Positions 52,226-61,514 of a stretch of 64,000 bases of DNA are shown piece after piece. The DNA is from Chloroflexota bacterium. Lineage in GTDB: Bacteria; Chloroflexota; UBA11872. How positions within the stretch are numbered: the first letter of the stretch is position 1; each line of letters opens with the position of its first letter. The DNA lies in assembly GCA_026706485.1 (NCBI GenBank), contig JAPOYR010000013.1, positions 62,001-126,000 on the forward strand, given 5' to 3'. The notes under the pieces were generated by a model that saw only the letters and a list, made by a program, of their open reading frames with translations, was not told the DNA's origin and ran no database searches. A program made the position numbers and the translations under genes.

Positions 52226-52443
52226 GGCCTGCAAGCCACGGAATCTTCAGTCGCCGGCGTCAGCCGATCGCGGTCACGTCGGACGCTCATCCGTCGAGCG
52301 CGCCGGTCTTTACATTTACGCCCCACGGAGACTGCGCCTTCCCACAACGTCGAACGCAACGGTGGCTGGTGGCGAAGTGCGCCCAGTGCCCAGGCCGCGC
52401 GATTCTGCAATTATGGCCGCAGCGCGGACGGAGGAGGCTGACC

Positions 52444-53991
52444 ATGGCTGAGGGAACGCGAGTCGTCGTCATCGGCGCCGGGCACAACGGCCTCGTCGCC
52501 GCCGGCTACCTGGGGCGGGCCGGCCTGGACGTGCAGGTCCTGGAACGCCGGGACGTCGTCGGCGGAGCGGCGGTCACCGAGGAGTGGTTTCCCGGCTTCA
52601 ACATCTCCACCTGTTCCTACGTCTGCCACATCCTGCAGCAGAAGGTCATTGACGAGCTCGAGCTGCGCCGTCACGGTTTCCACGTCTACCCCATCGACCC
52701 GTCGCGCGTCCATCCCCACCCCAATGGCACGGCCCTGACGCTTTGGCACGACGACGAGCAGACGGTCGAGGAGATTCGCAAGATCTCGCCCGAGGACGCC
52801 GACGCCTGGATGGATTGGGCCGACTTTTGGCATCGCGCCGTCGGCATCCTCAGCGACTATTACCTGCGCCCGCCGCCCTCGCTGGCCGAGCTTTCCGAGA
52901 GGTTTCGCCGCGAGGGCGAGGAGGAGTTGCTCGAGACCCTGCTGACCGTCCCGTTCAGAGACCTGATCGAGCAGTATTTCGTTTCGGACCAGGTCAGGGC
53001 GGCGATGAGCACCAGCACGTGGGACATGGGCGACATCAGCGCGCCGGGCAGCGCCTACATCACGGCGCTCTACCGGTTCAGCGCGTTCCGGGAGGACACG
53101 GAAAACTACGGCATCGTCCGCGGCGGCATGGGCGGTATCACCCAGGCGCTAGCCCGCTCCGCCGAAGCAGCGGGCGTGTCGATCAGGACCGGCGCCGAGG
53201 TGCGGCGCATTTTGGTCGAGCGAGGTCGCGCCGTGGGCGTCCAGCTGCACGATGGGGAGGTGGTCGAAGCCGACGTCGTGCTGTCGAATGCGGATCCCAA
53301 GCGGACCTATCTCAAGCTGTTGGAGGAGACCGACCTGGATCCGGGCTTTCGCGAGGCGGTCGAGGCGCTGAAAACCGAATCGGCCTCGGCCAAGTTCCTG
53401 TGCGCGCTGCGCGAGCTGCCCGATTTCTCCGCCTATCTGGGCGACGACTATGACCCCAAGCACCTGGCGATGATCAATCTCTGCCCGTCGCTAGAGAATC
53501 CTCAGCGCAGCTGGAACGATGCCAAGCACGGGCGCGTGCCCACCACGCCGATCGTGCAGGTCCAGATTCCGACCGTCTACGACCCGACGATCGCTCCCGA
53601 AGGCCGCCACATCCTGTCGATGTGGGTCTTCTTCGTCCCGCCGCACATCAAGGACGGCTCCTGGTCGGACATGCGCCAACCGTTTGGCGAGTGGCTGATC
53701 GACGAGCTGACCGCCTACGCGCCGAACTTCAGGGACGCGATCATCGACTGGACGCTGTTGACGCCGGAAGACATCGAGGAGCGCATTGGCCTCACCGACG
53801 GCAACATTCGGCACATCGATCTCATTCCGCAGCAAATCCTCTCGCGTCGACCGCTGCCCGGGTGGTCCGACTACCGCACGCCGATCGAGGGTCTCTTCCT
53901 CTGCGGCGCCGGCACGCATCCCGGCGGTGAGGTGACCGGCGCGCCAGGGCACAACGCGGCGCACGTGGTGTTGGAGCAACTGAGCCGGTAA
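52444..53991 (+). CDS. FAD-dependent phytoene-desaturase-like oxidoreductase (PYROXD2/CrtI-like)
   Basis: A 515-residue flavoprotein from ATG 52444 (frame open upstream but non-coding). The FAD fold is VVVIGAGHNGLVAAGYLGRAGLDVQVLERRDVVGGAAVTEEWFPGF. Mid-protein GGMGGITQALARSAEAAGVSIRTGAEV and the C-terminal GLFLCGAGTHPGGEVTGAPGHNAA are characteristic of the CrtI/PYROXD2 group. No carotenoid genes are adjacent, so a carotenoid role is not supported. It probably oxidises an unidentified amine, lipid or isoprenoid. A strong hairpin follows the stop. Confidence 0.88.
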   Translation: MAEGTRVVVIGAGHNGLVAAGYLGRAGLDVQVLERRDVVGGAAVTEEWFPGFNISTCSYVCHILQQKVIDELELRRHGFHVYPIDPSRVHPHPNGTALTLWHDDEQTVEEIRKISPEDADAWMDWADFWHRAVGILSDYYLRPPPSLAELSERFRREGEEELLETLLTVPFRDLIEQYFVSDQVRAAMSTSTWDMGDISAPGSAYITALYRFSAFREDTENYGIVRGGMGGITQALARSAEAAGVSIRTGAEVRRILVERGRAVGVQLHDGEVVEADVVLSNADPKRTYLKLLEETDLDPGFREAVEALKTESASAKFLCALRELPDFSAYLGDDYDPKHLAMINLCPSLENPQRSWNDAKHGRVPTTPIVQVQIPTVYDPTIAPEGRHILSMWVFFVPPHIKDGSWSDMRQPFGEWLIDELTAYAPNFRDAIIDWTLLTPEDIEERIGLTDGNIRHIDLIPQQILSRRPLPGWSDYRTPIEGLFLCGAGTHPGGEVTGAPGHNAAHVVLEQLSR

Positions 53992-53996
53992 ACGGG

Positions 53997-54032
53997 GAAG
54001 CGCCGCGACCTGTTGCGGGGTCGCGGCGCTTC
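53997..54032 (+). terminator. Strong stem-loop after the CrtI-like gene
   Basis: A 14-bp perfect stem (GAAGCGCCGCGACC with its complement, 53997-54010 and 54019-54032) around an 8-nt loop, starting 5 nt after the stop codon. The downstream sequence is GTTGCGCC, not a U-run, so termination may be Rho-assisted or the stem may protect the mRNA end. Confidence 0.65.
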
Positions 54033-55059
<1,027 letters not shown>

Positions 55060-55096
55060 ATGGCGACCAGTATAGGCGAGTCTGACCCCGGCCCGG

Positions 55097-55999
55097 CTAG
55101 ACGAGCCTTCGTTCGGGGTCGAGGGCCTCTCTGACCGGTTCCCAGGCCTCGGAAGGCGGCGCGGTCTCCGGTGGGCGGTCGATTGCCGCCCAGCCGCCGC
55201 GACCCTGAATCTCGGCCTTCACGGCATCCGCCGTGTGCCGGTCCGGACAGCCGATGATGGCGCGGGCGCCGTCGGGGCTGACGACCCGTGGCACCGCGGG
55301 GGCGATGTCTTCCCAGTCGGCCTTACTCCATCCTGACGGCAATCCCTCGGCGCGCACGTCGACGGGCGACGCAAGCACCTGGCTGAATTCCGTACTTGCG
55401 TCGGCGTCGATCGAATCACCCGGCACGGCATGGCGCAGGCGCAGCGTCACCTCGACGAGAGCGCCCAGGCGTCCGGCGGAGCCCCACATGGCGTGGGTGA
55501 GCCCATATCCAGCCGAGAATTTGACCGTGGCGCCCCCGACGTGAATGGTCTCGCCGGCGGCCAGCACCACCGTGGCGCCCAGGATCCAGCGTCGCGCCGG
55601 CGCGTCATCCTCGCGCACCGCCGATCCGCGACCGGACGCGATCAGCCCGCCCACGGTCCCGCCCGGCTCCAGACGCTCGACCGGCCACACCAGCCCATGC
55701 TCCCGAAGGCGTTGCCGCAAATCGGCAAGCGTGACGCCGGCCTGGACGCGCGCGATCAGGTCGAGCGGCTCGATCTGGAGCTCAGTTAGGGCAGCGGTCG
55801 AGACCGTGAGCGCGTTGGGCGGTGGTGGCGGCGTGCGCGAGTCCAGGCTCTGCGTGCCGACGATGCGCACATGGCGGGCCTCGGCCAGCGCGGCGGCCAG
55901 CGCGGCTATGGTGGGCGGCGTCAGATCGGCCGGCGGATGGCGCATGCGGGCAAAGGGTAGCGCGAGGGCCGTCCACGGCCCAGAATCGGCCATGAGCAT
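55097..55999 (-). CDS. FAD-binding (PCMH/GlcE-type) oxidase subunit-like protein
   Basis: A 300-residue protein from ATG 55997-55999 (another ATG at 55991-55993). The FAD_binding_4 signature is clear: LIARVQAGVTLADLRQRLREHGLVWPVERLEPGGTVGGLIASGRGSAVR, then WILGATVVLAAGETIHVGG and FSAGYGLTHAMWGSAGRLGALVEVTLRL. Length and motifs match the glycolate oxidase GlcE subunit, but no glcD or glcF is present in the window. It diverges from murT with 36 nt between starts. Confidence 0.82.
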   Translation of the reverse strand: MLMADSGPWTALALPFARMRHPPADLTPPTIAALAAALAEARHVRIVGTQSLDSRTPPPPPNALTVSTAALTELQIEPLDLIARVQAGVTLADLRQRLREHGLVWPVERLEPGGTVGGLIASGRGSAVREDDAPARRWILGATVVLAAGETIHVGGATVKFSAGYGLTHAMWGSAGRLGALVEVTLRLRHAVPGDSIDADASTEFSQVLASPVDVRAEGLPSGWSKADWEDIAPAVPRVVSPDGARAIIGCPDRHTADAVKAEIQGRGGWAAIDRPPETAPPSEAWEPVREALDPERRLV

Positions 56000-56035
56000 C
56001 GGACGAATGGTCGCGCGGCGATCGGTTGCCGGATC

Positions 56036-57430
56036 TTGAGACGACGGATCCAACGCGCAGCGGCGACGACGGCCGCGCGCGCGGCGGCCGCCGTGTCCCG
56101 TTTGACGCGACGCGGCGGGGGAACCGCGATCAGTGGGCTCGTGGCCCAGGCCGTATGGCCGCACTATGTGCCCGATGGCCTCAACAGCCTGTCGCGGCTG
56201 GTGCTCGTCAGCGGCACCAATGGCAAGACCACGACCACGGCGCTGATCGCGGCGGCGTTGCGCGCGGCGGGTCACGAGGTCTGGACGAACCCGACCGGAT
56301 CGAATCTGGAACGCGGCATCGCCGCGGCGCTGGCGCGACGCGCCGCGTGGCATGGCGGACAACGTCGCGAACGGTCGGCGGTTGGCGTATTCGAGGTGGA
56401 TGAATGGGCGCTCGCGTCCCTGCTGCCGCGCCTATCGCCGACGCTTGTGGTGCTGTTGAACCTGTTTCGCGATCAGCTCGACCGCTACGGCGAGATCGAC
56501 ACGACCGCCGGCGCCTGGCGCCAGGTCGTTGCCGGGCTGCCCGACACGACAACCGTCCTCGCCAACGCCGACGATCCACTGGTCGCGTCGGTGGCTGAGG
56601 CACACCCCGGGCGCGTCGATTGGTTCGGCAGCGACCGCCTGGGCGCGGCGGCCGACCTGGACCCCTGGGCCGACGTTCGCGGCTGTCCCACGTGCGGTGA
56701 GCCGCTGGTCTACGACGCCGTCGCCTTTGCGCACCTGGGCCGCTGGCGCTGTCCGACCGGCGACCTCGTGCGCCCTTCGCCCGACGTGGCCATCGCGGCC
56801 GCCCAGCCCCGCGGAGTCGACAGGTTGGCGCTGACACTCACCGCCGACGGCTGGCAATGCGAGGCGGATGTGCCGCTGCCGGGGCTCTACAGCGCCTACA
56901 ACGTCGCCGCCGCAGTCGCCGCCGCACGGGCCCTCGGCATTGGACCGGCGCAGGCGCTGGACGCGGTGGCCCAAACCGGTCCGGCCTTTGGCCGCGCGGA
57001 GGTAATCCCGACTCCGCACGGGGAGATCGTGCTGCTGCTCACCAAGAATCCCACCAGCGCCAATCAGGTGTTGGACCTGCTAGCCGCCGAGCCGGAGCAG
57101 CTGGATACGCTGGTGCTGCTGAACGACGGCGTCGCCGACGGAGAGGACGTCTCGTGGATCTGGGACGTGGAGTTCGAACGCCTGCGACCGCGGCGGCTCA
57201 CGCTCGGCGGTCGACGGGCCCATGACCTGGAGTTGCGCGTGAAGTACGCCGGGGTCCAGCCGTTGGACGGAAGCGTCGCCGTCGAGCCGGGCATCGCCAA
57301 ACCGCTCGACCGGGCGCTGAGCCGCGCCGACGGGCGGATGGCGGTCGTGGCCACCTACACCGCAATGCTGGACGTGCGCGCCGTGTGCGTCGCGCGGGGT
57401 TGGACGACCCCGTACTGGAGCGACGCGTGA
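56036..57430 (+). CDS. murT: Lipid II isoglutaminyl synthase, MurT (Mur ligase-like) subunit
   Basis: A 464-residue Mur ligase-like ATPase starting at TTG 56036. An N-terminal extension precedes the ATP motif VSGTNGKTTTT (residues 58-68). Further along are FEVDEWALASLLPRLSPTLVVLLNLFRDQLDRYGEID, a MurT-type cysteine insert (CPTC...RCP), and a C-terminal DUF1727 domain (LLLTKNPTSANQVL, LLNDGVADGEDVSWIWDVEFE). It activates the D-Glu carboxylate of lipid II for amidation by GatD. Its stop overlaps the GatD start (GTGA), matching the conserved gene pair. This indicates an amidated peptidoglycan. Confidence 0.93.
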   Translation: MRRRIQRAAATTAARAAAAVSRLTRRGGGTAISGLVAQAVWPHYVPDGLNSLSRLVLVSGTNGKTTTTALIAAALRAAGHEVWTNPTGSNLERGIAAALARRAAWHGGQRRERSAVGVFEVDEWALASLLPRLSPTLVVLLNLFRDQLDRYGEIDTTAGAWRQVVAGLPDTTTVLANADDPLVASVAEAHPGRVDWFGSDRLGAAADLDPWADVRGCPTCGEPLVYDAVAFAHLGRWRCPTGDLVRPSPDVAIAAAQPRGVDRLALTLTADGWQCEADVPLPGLYSAYNVAAAVAAARALGIGPAQALDAVAQTGPAFGRAEVIPTPHGEIVLLLTKNPTSANQVLDLLAAEPEQLDTLVLLNDGVADGEDVSWIWDVEFERLRPRRLTLGGRRAHDLELRVKYAGVQPLDGSVAVEPGIAKPLDRALSRADGRMAVVATYTAMLDVRAVCVARGWTTPYWSDA

Positions 57431-58179
57431 CCGCCGACGGACCGACCCTGCGGCTGGCGTACCTCTATCCGGACCTGATGAATCTCTACGCGGACCGGGG
57501 CAACGTGACGTGTCTGCAGCGGCGCTGCGCCTGGCGCGGCATCGAGCTCCGCGTGACGACGGTGGCCTGGGGCGATTCGCTGGACGAGCCGCAGGACATC
57601 TACGTGATCGGCGGCGGGCAGGACCGGCAGCAGCGAGCCGCTAGCGAGGGCCTGTCGCGGCGGCATGCCGACCGCATCGGACGCGACGTCGCCGACGGCG
57701 CCGCCATGCTGGCCGTGTGCGGCGGCTATCAGCTGATGGGGCGGTCCTATCGCGACGCCGACGGCACCGTCATGCAGGGACTTGGCATCTTTGACATGGA
57801 AACCGTTCACCCCGGGCCCAAGGTGGCGCGCTGCATCGGCAACATCGCTTGCCGGTGGGAGGGCGCGCACCTGATCGGGTTCGAGAACCACGGCGGACGG
57901 ACCTATCTGGGCGCCGGCGCGCGACCGCTGGCCGCGGTCGTCAAGGGGTTCGGCAACAACGGCAAGGACGGCGGCGAAGGGGCTGTGGCGGGTGCTGCCA
58001 TCGGCACGTATATGCATGGGGCGTTGTTGCCGAAGAACCCGCACCTGGCCGACCACCTGCTCGCCATGGCGCTGCGGCGGATGGCCCCTGAGTACACGCT
58101 GGGGCCACTCGATGACGACGTCGAGTGGCGGGCCCATCGGACCGCGCTGCGGATCGTCGGGGTGTCGGGGCGCCGCTAG
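57427..58179 (+). CDS. gatD: Lipid II isoglutaminyl synthase, GatD glutamine amidotransferase subunit
   Basis: A 250-residue class I (CobB/CobQ-like) glutaminase from GTG 57427, overlapping murT by 4 nt. The nucleophile is Cys98 in LAVCGGYQLMG and the catalytic His is in GTYMHGALLPKNP. Typical GatD segments are LYPDLMNLYADRGNV, YVIGGGQDRQQ and GFENHGGRTYLG. It supplies ammonia to MurT to convert D-Glu of the stem peptide to D-isoGln. Its 3' end overlaps the convergent hydrolase gene at CTAG. Confidence 0.93.
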   Translation: MTADGPTLRLAYLYPDLMNLYADRGNVTCLQRRCAWRGIELRVTTVAWGDSLDEPQDIYVIGGGQDRQQRAASEGLSRRHADRIGRDVADGAAMLAVCGGYQLMGRSYRDADGTVMQGLGIFDMETVHPGPKVARCIGNIACRWEGAHLIGFENHGGRTYLGAGARPLAAVVKGFGNNGKDGGEGAVAGAAIGTYMHGALLPKNPHLADHLLAMALRRMAPEYTLGPLDDDVEWRAHRTALRIVGVSGRR

Positions 58180-59111
58180 GCGGGCCGCGCTTCTTCACCG
58201 TCGTTCATGGCCGTCCGAATCGCTCCCGCCACGGCGTCCGGTTCGTCAAGCTGCACGGAATGCCCGGCGCCGGCAATTACCCGCAGGCGACCGTTGGGCA
58301 CACGCGCCGCGACCTCCCGGCCCAGCGCAACGGACAGCGTGCGGTCGCCGGCGCCCCAAAGGACCAGCACCGGCGCCTGCACGTCGGCCAGTTGCTCGCG
58401 CAGGTCGTCGACCGGTGGCTGGATGTAGCCGTCGCGGATGCCATCCAGGAAGCCGGGCGTTTGGGTCTGGCGGTAGAGGTCGTCTACGCGGCCGCGTGGC
58501 AATCGGTGGGGGCGGGTCATCTGCTGCCGCTGACGCCACGCGAGCCACCTGCGGCTGAACATGCTGCGCTCGAAGAGCCACACCACCATCGGCCAGGTCC
58601 ACGCGTCGCGCGCCGGGTATGGGTCCGGCTCGCGGGCGAACGGCGCGACGAGGACCAGATTCCTTACCCGCGCCGGATAACGGCTGGCGAAGGCCAGCGC
58701 CGTCTGCCCGCCCATGGAGGCGCCGACCAGCGTCACCGCATCGAGGCACAAGGCGTCCAGCAGGTCCCGCAGCCACTCCGCGCGTCCCCACACGCCGGCG
58801 GGCACCGTCGTGCCCTTGGCCGAGCGACCGAACCCAGGCAGGTCCACCGCCACGCATCGAAAATCTTGGCCCAGGCGATCGATGACCGGATCCCACACGC
58901 CGGCCGTGCTCAGAAAGCCGTGCAGAAACACCACCGACGGGCCGTCGCCCGTCGTTCGCGCGTGGTAGGCCGCGCCGTCCACCTTGATGAATCCGGCCCC
59001 TTTGGCCGCGGGGCCGGCTGGCGTGGGCTCGCTGGGCGGTCGCAAGCGACGCCAGGCGGCAATCACCGCGGCGGCCGCCGCCAGCACCGCCGCAAGCACC
59101 ACCTGACGCAT
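58176..59111 (-). CDS. Membrane-anchored alpha/beta hydrolase
   Basis: A 311-residue hydrolase from ATG 59109-59111 with an N-terminal hydrophobic anchor (about residues 2-19, QVVLAAVLAAAAAVIAAW). Core motifs: FLHGFLST oxyanion region, VDLPGFGRS, nucleophile GASMGGQTA, acid in LWGAGDRT and His in GAGHSVQLDEP. It resembles epoxide hydrolase/haloperoxidase-like esterases; substrate unknown. It converges on gatD, sharing 4 nt at the stops. Confidence 0.86.
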   Translation of the reverse strand: MRQVVLAAVLAAAAAVIAAWRRLRPPSEPTPAGPAAKGAGFIKVDGAAYHARTTGDGPSVVFLHGFLSTAGVWDPVIDRLGQDFRCVAVDLPGFGRSAKGTTVPAGVWGRAEWLRDLLDALCLDAVTLVGASMGGQTALAFASRYPARVRNLVLVAPFAREPDPYPARDAWTWPMVVWLFERSMFSRRWLAWRQRQQMTRPHRLPRGRVDDLYRQTQTPGFLDGIRDGYIQPPVDDLREQLADVQAPVLVLWGAGDRTLSVALGREVAARVPNGRLRVIAGAGHSVQLDEPDAVAGAIRTAMNDGEEARPA

Positions 59112-59288
59112 CGGAAGTCCGCGGGCAACGTTACCTCGGCACGCTAGCACCTCCCGCCGGCGCGCGACCGACAGGCGCTCGCCGTGCCAACGCCTACACT
59201 GGAACCGAGTGAATTGGCCGTGGCCGCCGCCCAGTCACGGCCCCGAGGGTCCTGCGTGACACCGCCTCCAAGTGACGACGCTGCCGCC

Positions 59289-59777
59289 ATGCGTGACGCG
59301 CCCGGTGAGCGCCGCTCGCGCCGGTGGTGGTTGCGGCGGAGTTTTCTGCCGCCTCTCGTGGCCGCGCTTGGCGCCATCGGCATCGGCGCCGCCTGGCGTC
59401 TCGCCTGGACGCCTGCGGCGACGCGCTTCGGCGGCACGATTCGCGTGGGGCGGCCCGATGACTATCAGGTTGGCGAGTCGCGCCACTGGGCGGACGGCCA
59501 GTTCCACTTGGTGCGGCTTCCCGACGGATTCCTGGCGCTCTACGAGCGTTGTCCGCATCTGGGCTGCCCAATTCCGCCGCCGCGGGACGGCATATTCGAG
59601 TGCCGCTGCCATTTCTCGCGCTTCGCCCTCAGCGGCGAGCGGCTGACGGGACCCGCCGAGCGCCCGATGGATGTTTTTCCGGTTGGCCTCAGCGGCGAGG
59701 CGCTGGTGGTGCGCACTGGCCTTTCGGCCGTCCAACAGCGCGACGCCTACGACCCCAGCCAGGCGCTCCGGCCCTAG
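59289..59777 (+). CDS. Rieske [2Fe-2S] protein, membrane-anchored
   Basis: About 162 residues from ATG 59289 (in-frame GTGs at 59184 and 59256 are alternatives). A basic, twin-Arg-like N-terminus (RRSRRWWLRRSFLPPL) and one transmembrane segment precede a Rieske domain. The cluster ligands are Cys and His in ERCPHLGCPIP and Cys and His in CRCHFSRF; the second box lacks the usual proline-glycine context. Small for a bc1/b6f Rieske subunit, and no cytochrome b gene is adjacent. It may serve a complex encoded elsewhere or an arsenite-oxidase-like role. Confidence 0.82.
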   Translation: MRDAPGERRSRRWWLRRSFLPPLVAALGAIGIGAAWRLAWTPAATRFGGTIRVGRPDDYQVGESRHWADGQFHLVRLPDGFLALYERCPHLGCPIPPPRDGIFECRCHFSRFALSGERLTGPAERPMDVFPVGLSGEALVVRTGLSAVQQRDAYDPSQALRP

Positions 59778-59836
59778 CTCCGTGGCATGATGCGCGGCAA
59801 GTCGGTCGAACAACCGCGTGAGGAGCGTTTACCCGC

Positions 59837-60319
59837 ATGAGACACCCCTCCTATGACCCCGCCTGCGACGTGTGCCACGCCAATGCCGGCGAGGCCCCGA
59901 GCCCCGGCGGCGTGATCTTTGCCAACGACCTGTGGTTCGTGCGCCACACGCCCCCGCCGGCCCCGCTGGCGGGCTGGATGATGCTGCATCCCCAGCGCCA
60001 CGTGCAGGGCCCGGCGCACTTCACCGACGAGGAGACGGAGAATTTTGGACCGGTGCTGCGGCATCTCACGCGCACGCTCGAAGAGGTGACCGGCGCGCTG
60101 CGGATCTACGTCGTCGCGTTCGGCGAGAGCGTGCCCCACATGCACGCCCATCTGGCGCCGCGCTACGCCCAGATGCCGAACGACGCGGTGGCGTGGAGCC
60201 TCAGCGACACCTTTCGCCAGGTTGCCGGCGGCGAGCTGCCGGGCGCCGATCAAGGCGATGTCGACCGCATCATTGCGGACTACCGCGCGGCGTTGGAGGC
60301 CGATCCACCGCCGCGATAG
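59837..60319 (+). CDS. HIT family protein
   Basis: A 160-residue histidine-triad protein from ATG 59837. The catalytic motif is HMHAHLAPR. An N-terminal Cys pair (CDVC) and WMMLHPQRHVQGP fit the HIT fold. These are nucleotide hydrolases or transferases acting on AMP-linked substrates. It is the first of two HIT proteins in the window; the other (63416) has a different N-terminus. Confidence 0.88.
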   Translation: MRHPSYDPACDVCHANAGEAPSPGGVIFANDLWFVRHTPPPAPLAGWMMLHPQRHVQGPAHFTDEETENFGPVLRHLTRTLEEVTGALRIYVVAFGESVPHMHAHLAPRYAQMPNDAVAWSLSDTFRQVAGGELPGADQGDVDRIIADYRAALEADPPPR

Positions 60320-60380
60320 GTGTGGCGTCTCCGGCCTCCGTGTTTACATAAGTCGCGTAACCGCTTCCGGCTCCCGAGTC

Positions 60381-60407
60381 CGTCATTCCCGCGGAGGCGG
60401 GAATCCA
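60381..60407. repeat. Interspersed CGTCATTCCCGCGGAGG repeat
   Basis: The cleanest copy of the family: CGTCATTCCCGCGGAGGCGG followed by GAATCCA, containing the inverted repeat TTCCCGC/GCGGGAA. It lies between convergent genes (HIT and DUF402). Related copies are at 24462, 32244 and 50311. Confidence 0.7.
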
Positions 60408-60461
60408 CCCCTGGCTTTCGAGACGCCAGGCGCGAGCTGGGTGCCGCAGGCTTCGGACCGA

Positions 60462-61487
60462 CTAGAACCACGACGCCGCGACGAATCGCGGCACGGTGAC
60501 GATGCCGCGCGAGGGAATGCCCAACCGTCGCAGTGCCTTGTCCAGTTGCATGGTCAGCGTCTGCTCGGACTCATCCAACGCCGCGTGGAACTCGGCCAGC
60601 GGATCCGCCTCGTCTTCCAGGGCCAGCGCCAGCGTCACCAGCGTGCGACCCCCATAGATGCCCAGGGCGGCGCGCGCGTGCGGCACCAGCCGGTCAAGCT
60701 CGTCCGGCGCTCCGGCGATGAGCACGCCATCCCGCGGCGGCGCGCTCTCCGGCAGCACCATCAGGGGATTCGCGGATGCTGCGTGCACCGAGACCGGGTC
60801 CAGGCGATCCAGCATGCGCTCGACCGACGAGCGTCCCGCGCCGTCGACGTCGCCGATCACCGCCAGCCCATCGCCCGCGCCGGGAATCAGCCAAAAGCGC
60901 GACTCCTCCGAGCCGTAAAGCGTATCTGAGGCGACCCGGCGGAACGGCGGACTCGCGGCCCTGATGTCGTCCACGATTGCGGCGATCTCCTGCCGTACGC
61001 GCTCGAAGTCCGCGGCAGGCAGCGCCGGTCGAGCGTGCACCAGCTCCGGAATGTCCGCGATGTGATAGGCGCCGTCGGGATACGCTTCGACGTCCACGAT
61101 CAAGTCGCGCCAGGTCACGACGCCGTCGCTGATCTCGACCGGTCGAATGACGTTCACGTACCAGTGCCGGCCCGGCGTCGGCAGCTCCATCACCTGGCGC
61201 CACGCGCCGCGCCGGTAGCGGTCCAGGCTGTCGTCCCGGCCGGACCACGAGGAGCCGTCGGCCATCCGGAACGTCGTGCCGGCGGGAACCGAAACACTGA
61301 ATTCCTCCGCCGTCACCTCGTGCACCTGCGCCCGGCACTCCCACTTGGGCGTGTCCGAATTCCACGGCAGCTTGCGCACGGTGACTTGCTGTCCCGGCCG
61401 AAGGCCGGGATGGGCGTCTGTCTCGCCGATCGAGAACTCCTTGCATGCGGCGACGTGCGGCACATCCGCCCGGCAGTCTAGGCGCAA
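60462..61487 (-). CDS. DUF402 domain protein with unique C-terminal region
   Basis: Up to 341 residues; an in-frame GTG at 61377-61379 would start right at the domain and is a fair alternative. Residues 40-155 match DUF402 (PKWECRAQVHEV, SWSGRDDSLDRYRRGAWRQVMEL, WYVNVIRPVEISDGVVTWRDLIVDVEAYPDG). Some members are nucleoside di-/triphosphatases. Residues 160-341 form an alpha/beta region with no family I recognise (ESRFWLIPGAGDGLAVIGDVDGAG, GVLIAGAPDELDRLVPHARAALG), about twice the usual protein length. It lies 27 nt downstream of the convergent ABC-F gene end on the same strand. Confidence 0.75.
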   Translation of the reverse strand: MRLDCRADVPHVAACKEFSIGETDAHPGLRPGQQVTVRKLPWNSDTPKWECRAQVHEVTAEEFSVSVPAGTTFRMADGSSWSGRDDSLDRYRRGAWRQVMELPTPGRHWYVNVIRPVEISDGVVTWRDLIVDVEAYPDGAYHIADIPELVHARPALPAADFERVRQEIAAIVDDIRAASPPFRRVASDTLYGSEESRFWLIPGAGDGLAVIGDVDGAGRSSVERMLDRLDPVSVHAASANPLMVLPESAPPRDGVLIAGAPDELDRLVPHARAALGIYGGRTLVTLALALEDEADPLAEFHAALDESEQTLTMQLDKALRRLGIPSRGIVTVPRFVAASWF

Positions 61488-61514
61488 CCGGACAGACGCT
61501 CGCGGAGGCCGCGG

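Noticed and set aside
52444-53991. Carotenoid biosynthesis gene crtI
   Set aside because: Belongs to the wider CrtI/PYROXD2 group, but no crtB, crtE or other pathway genes are adjacent.
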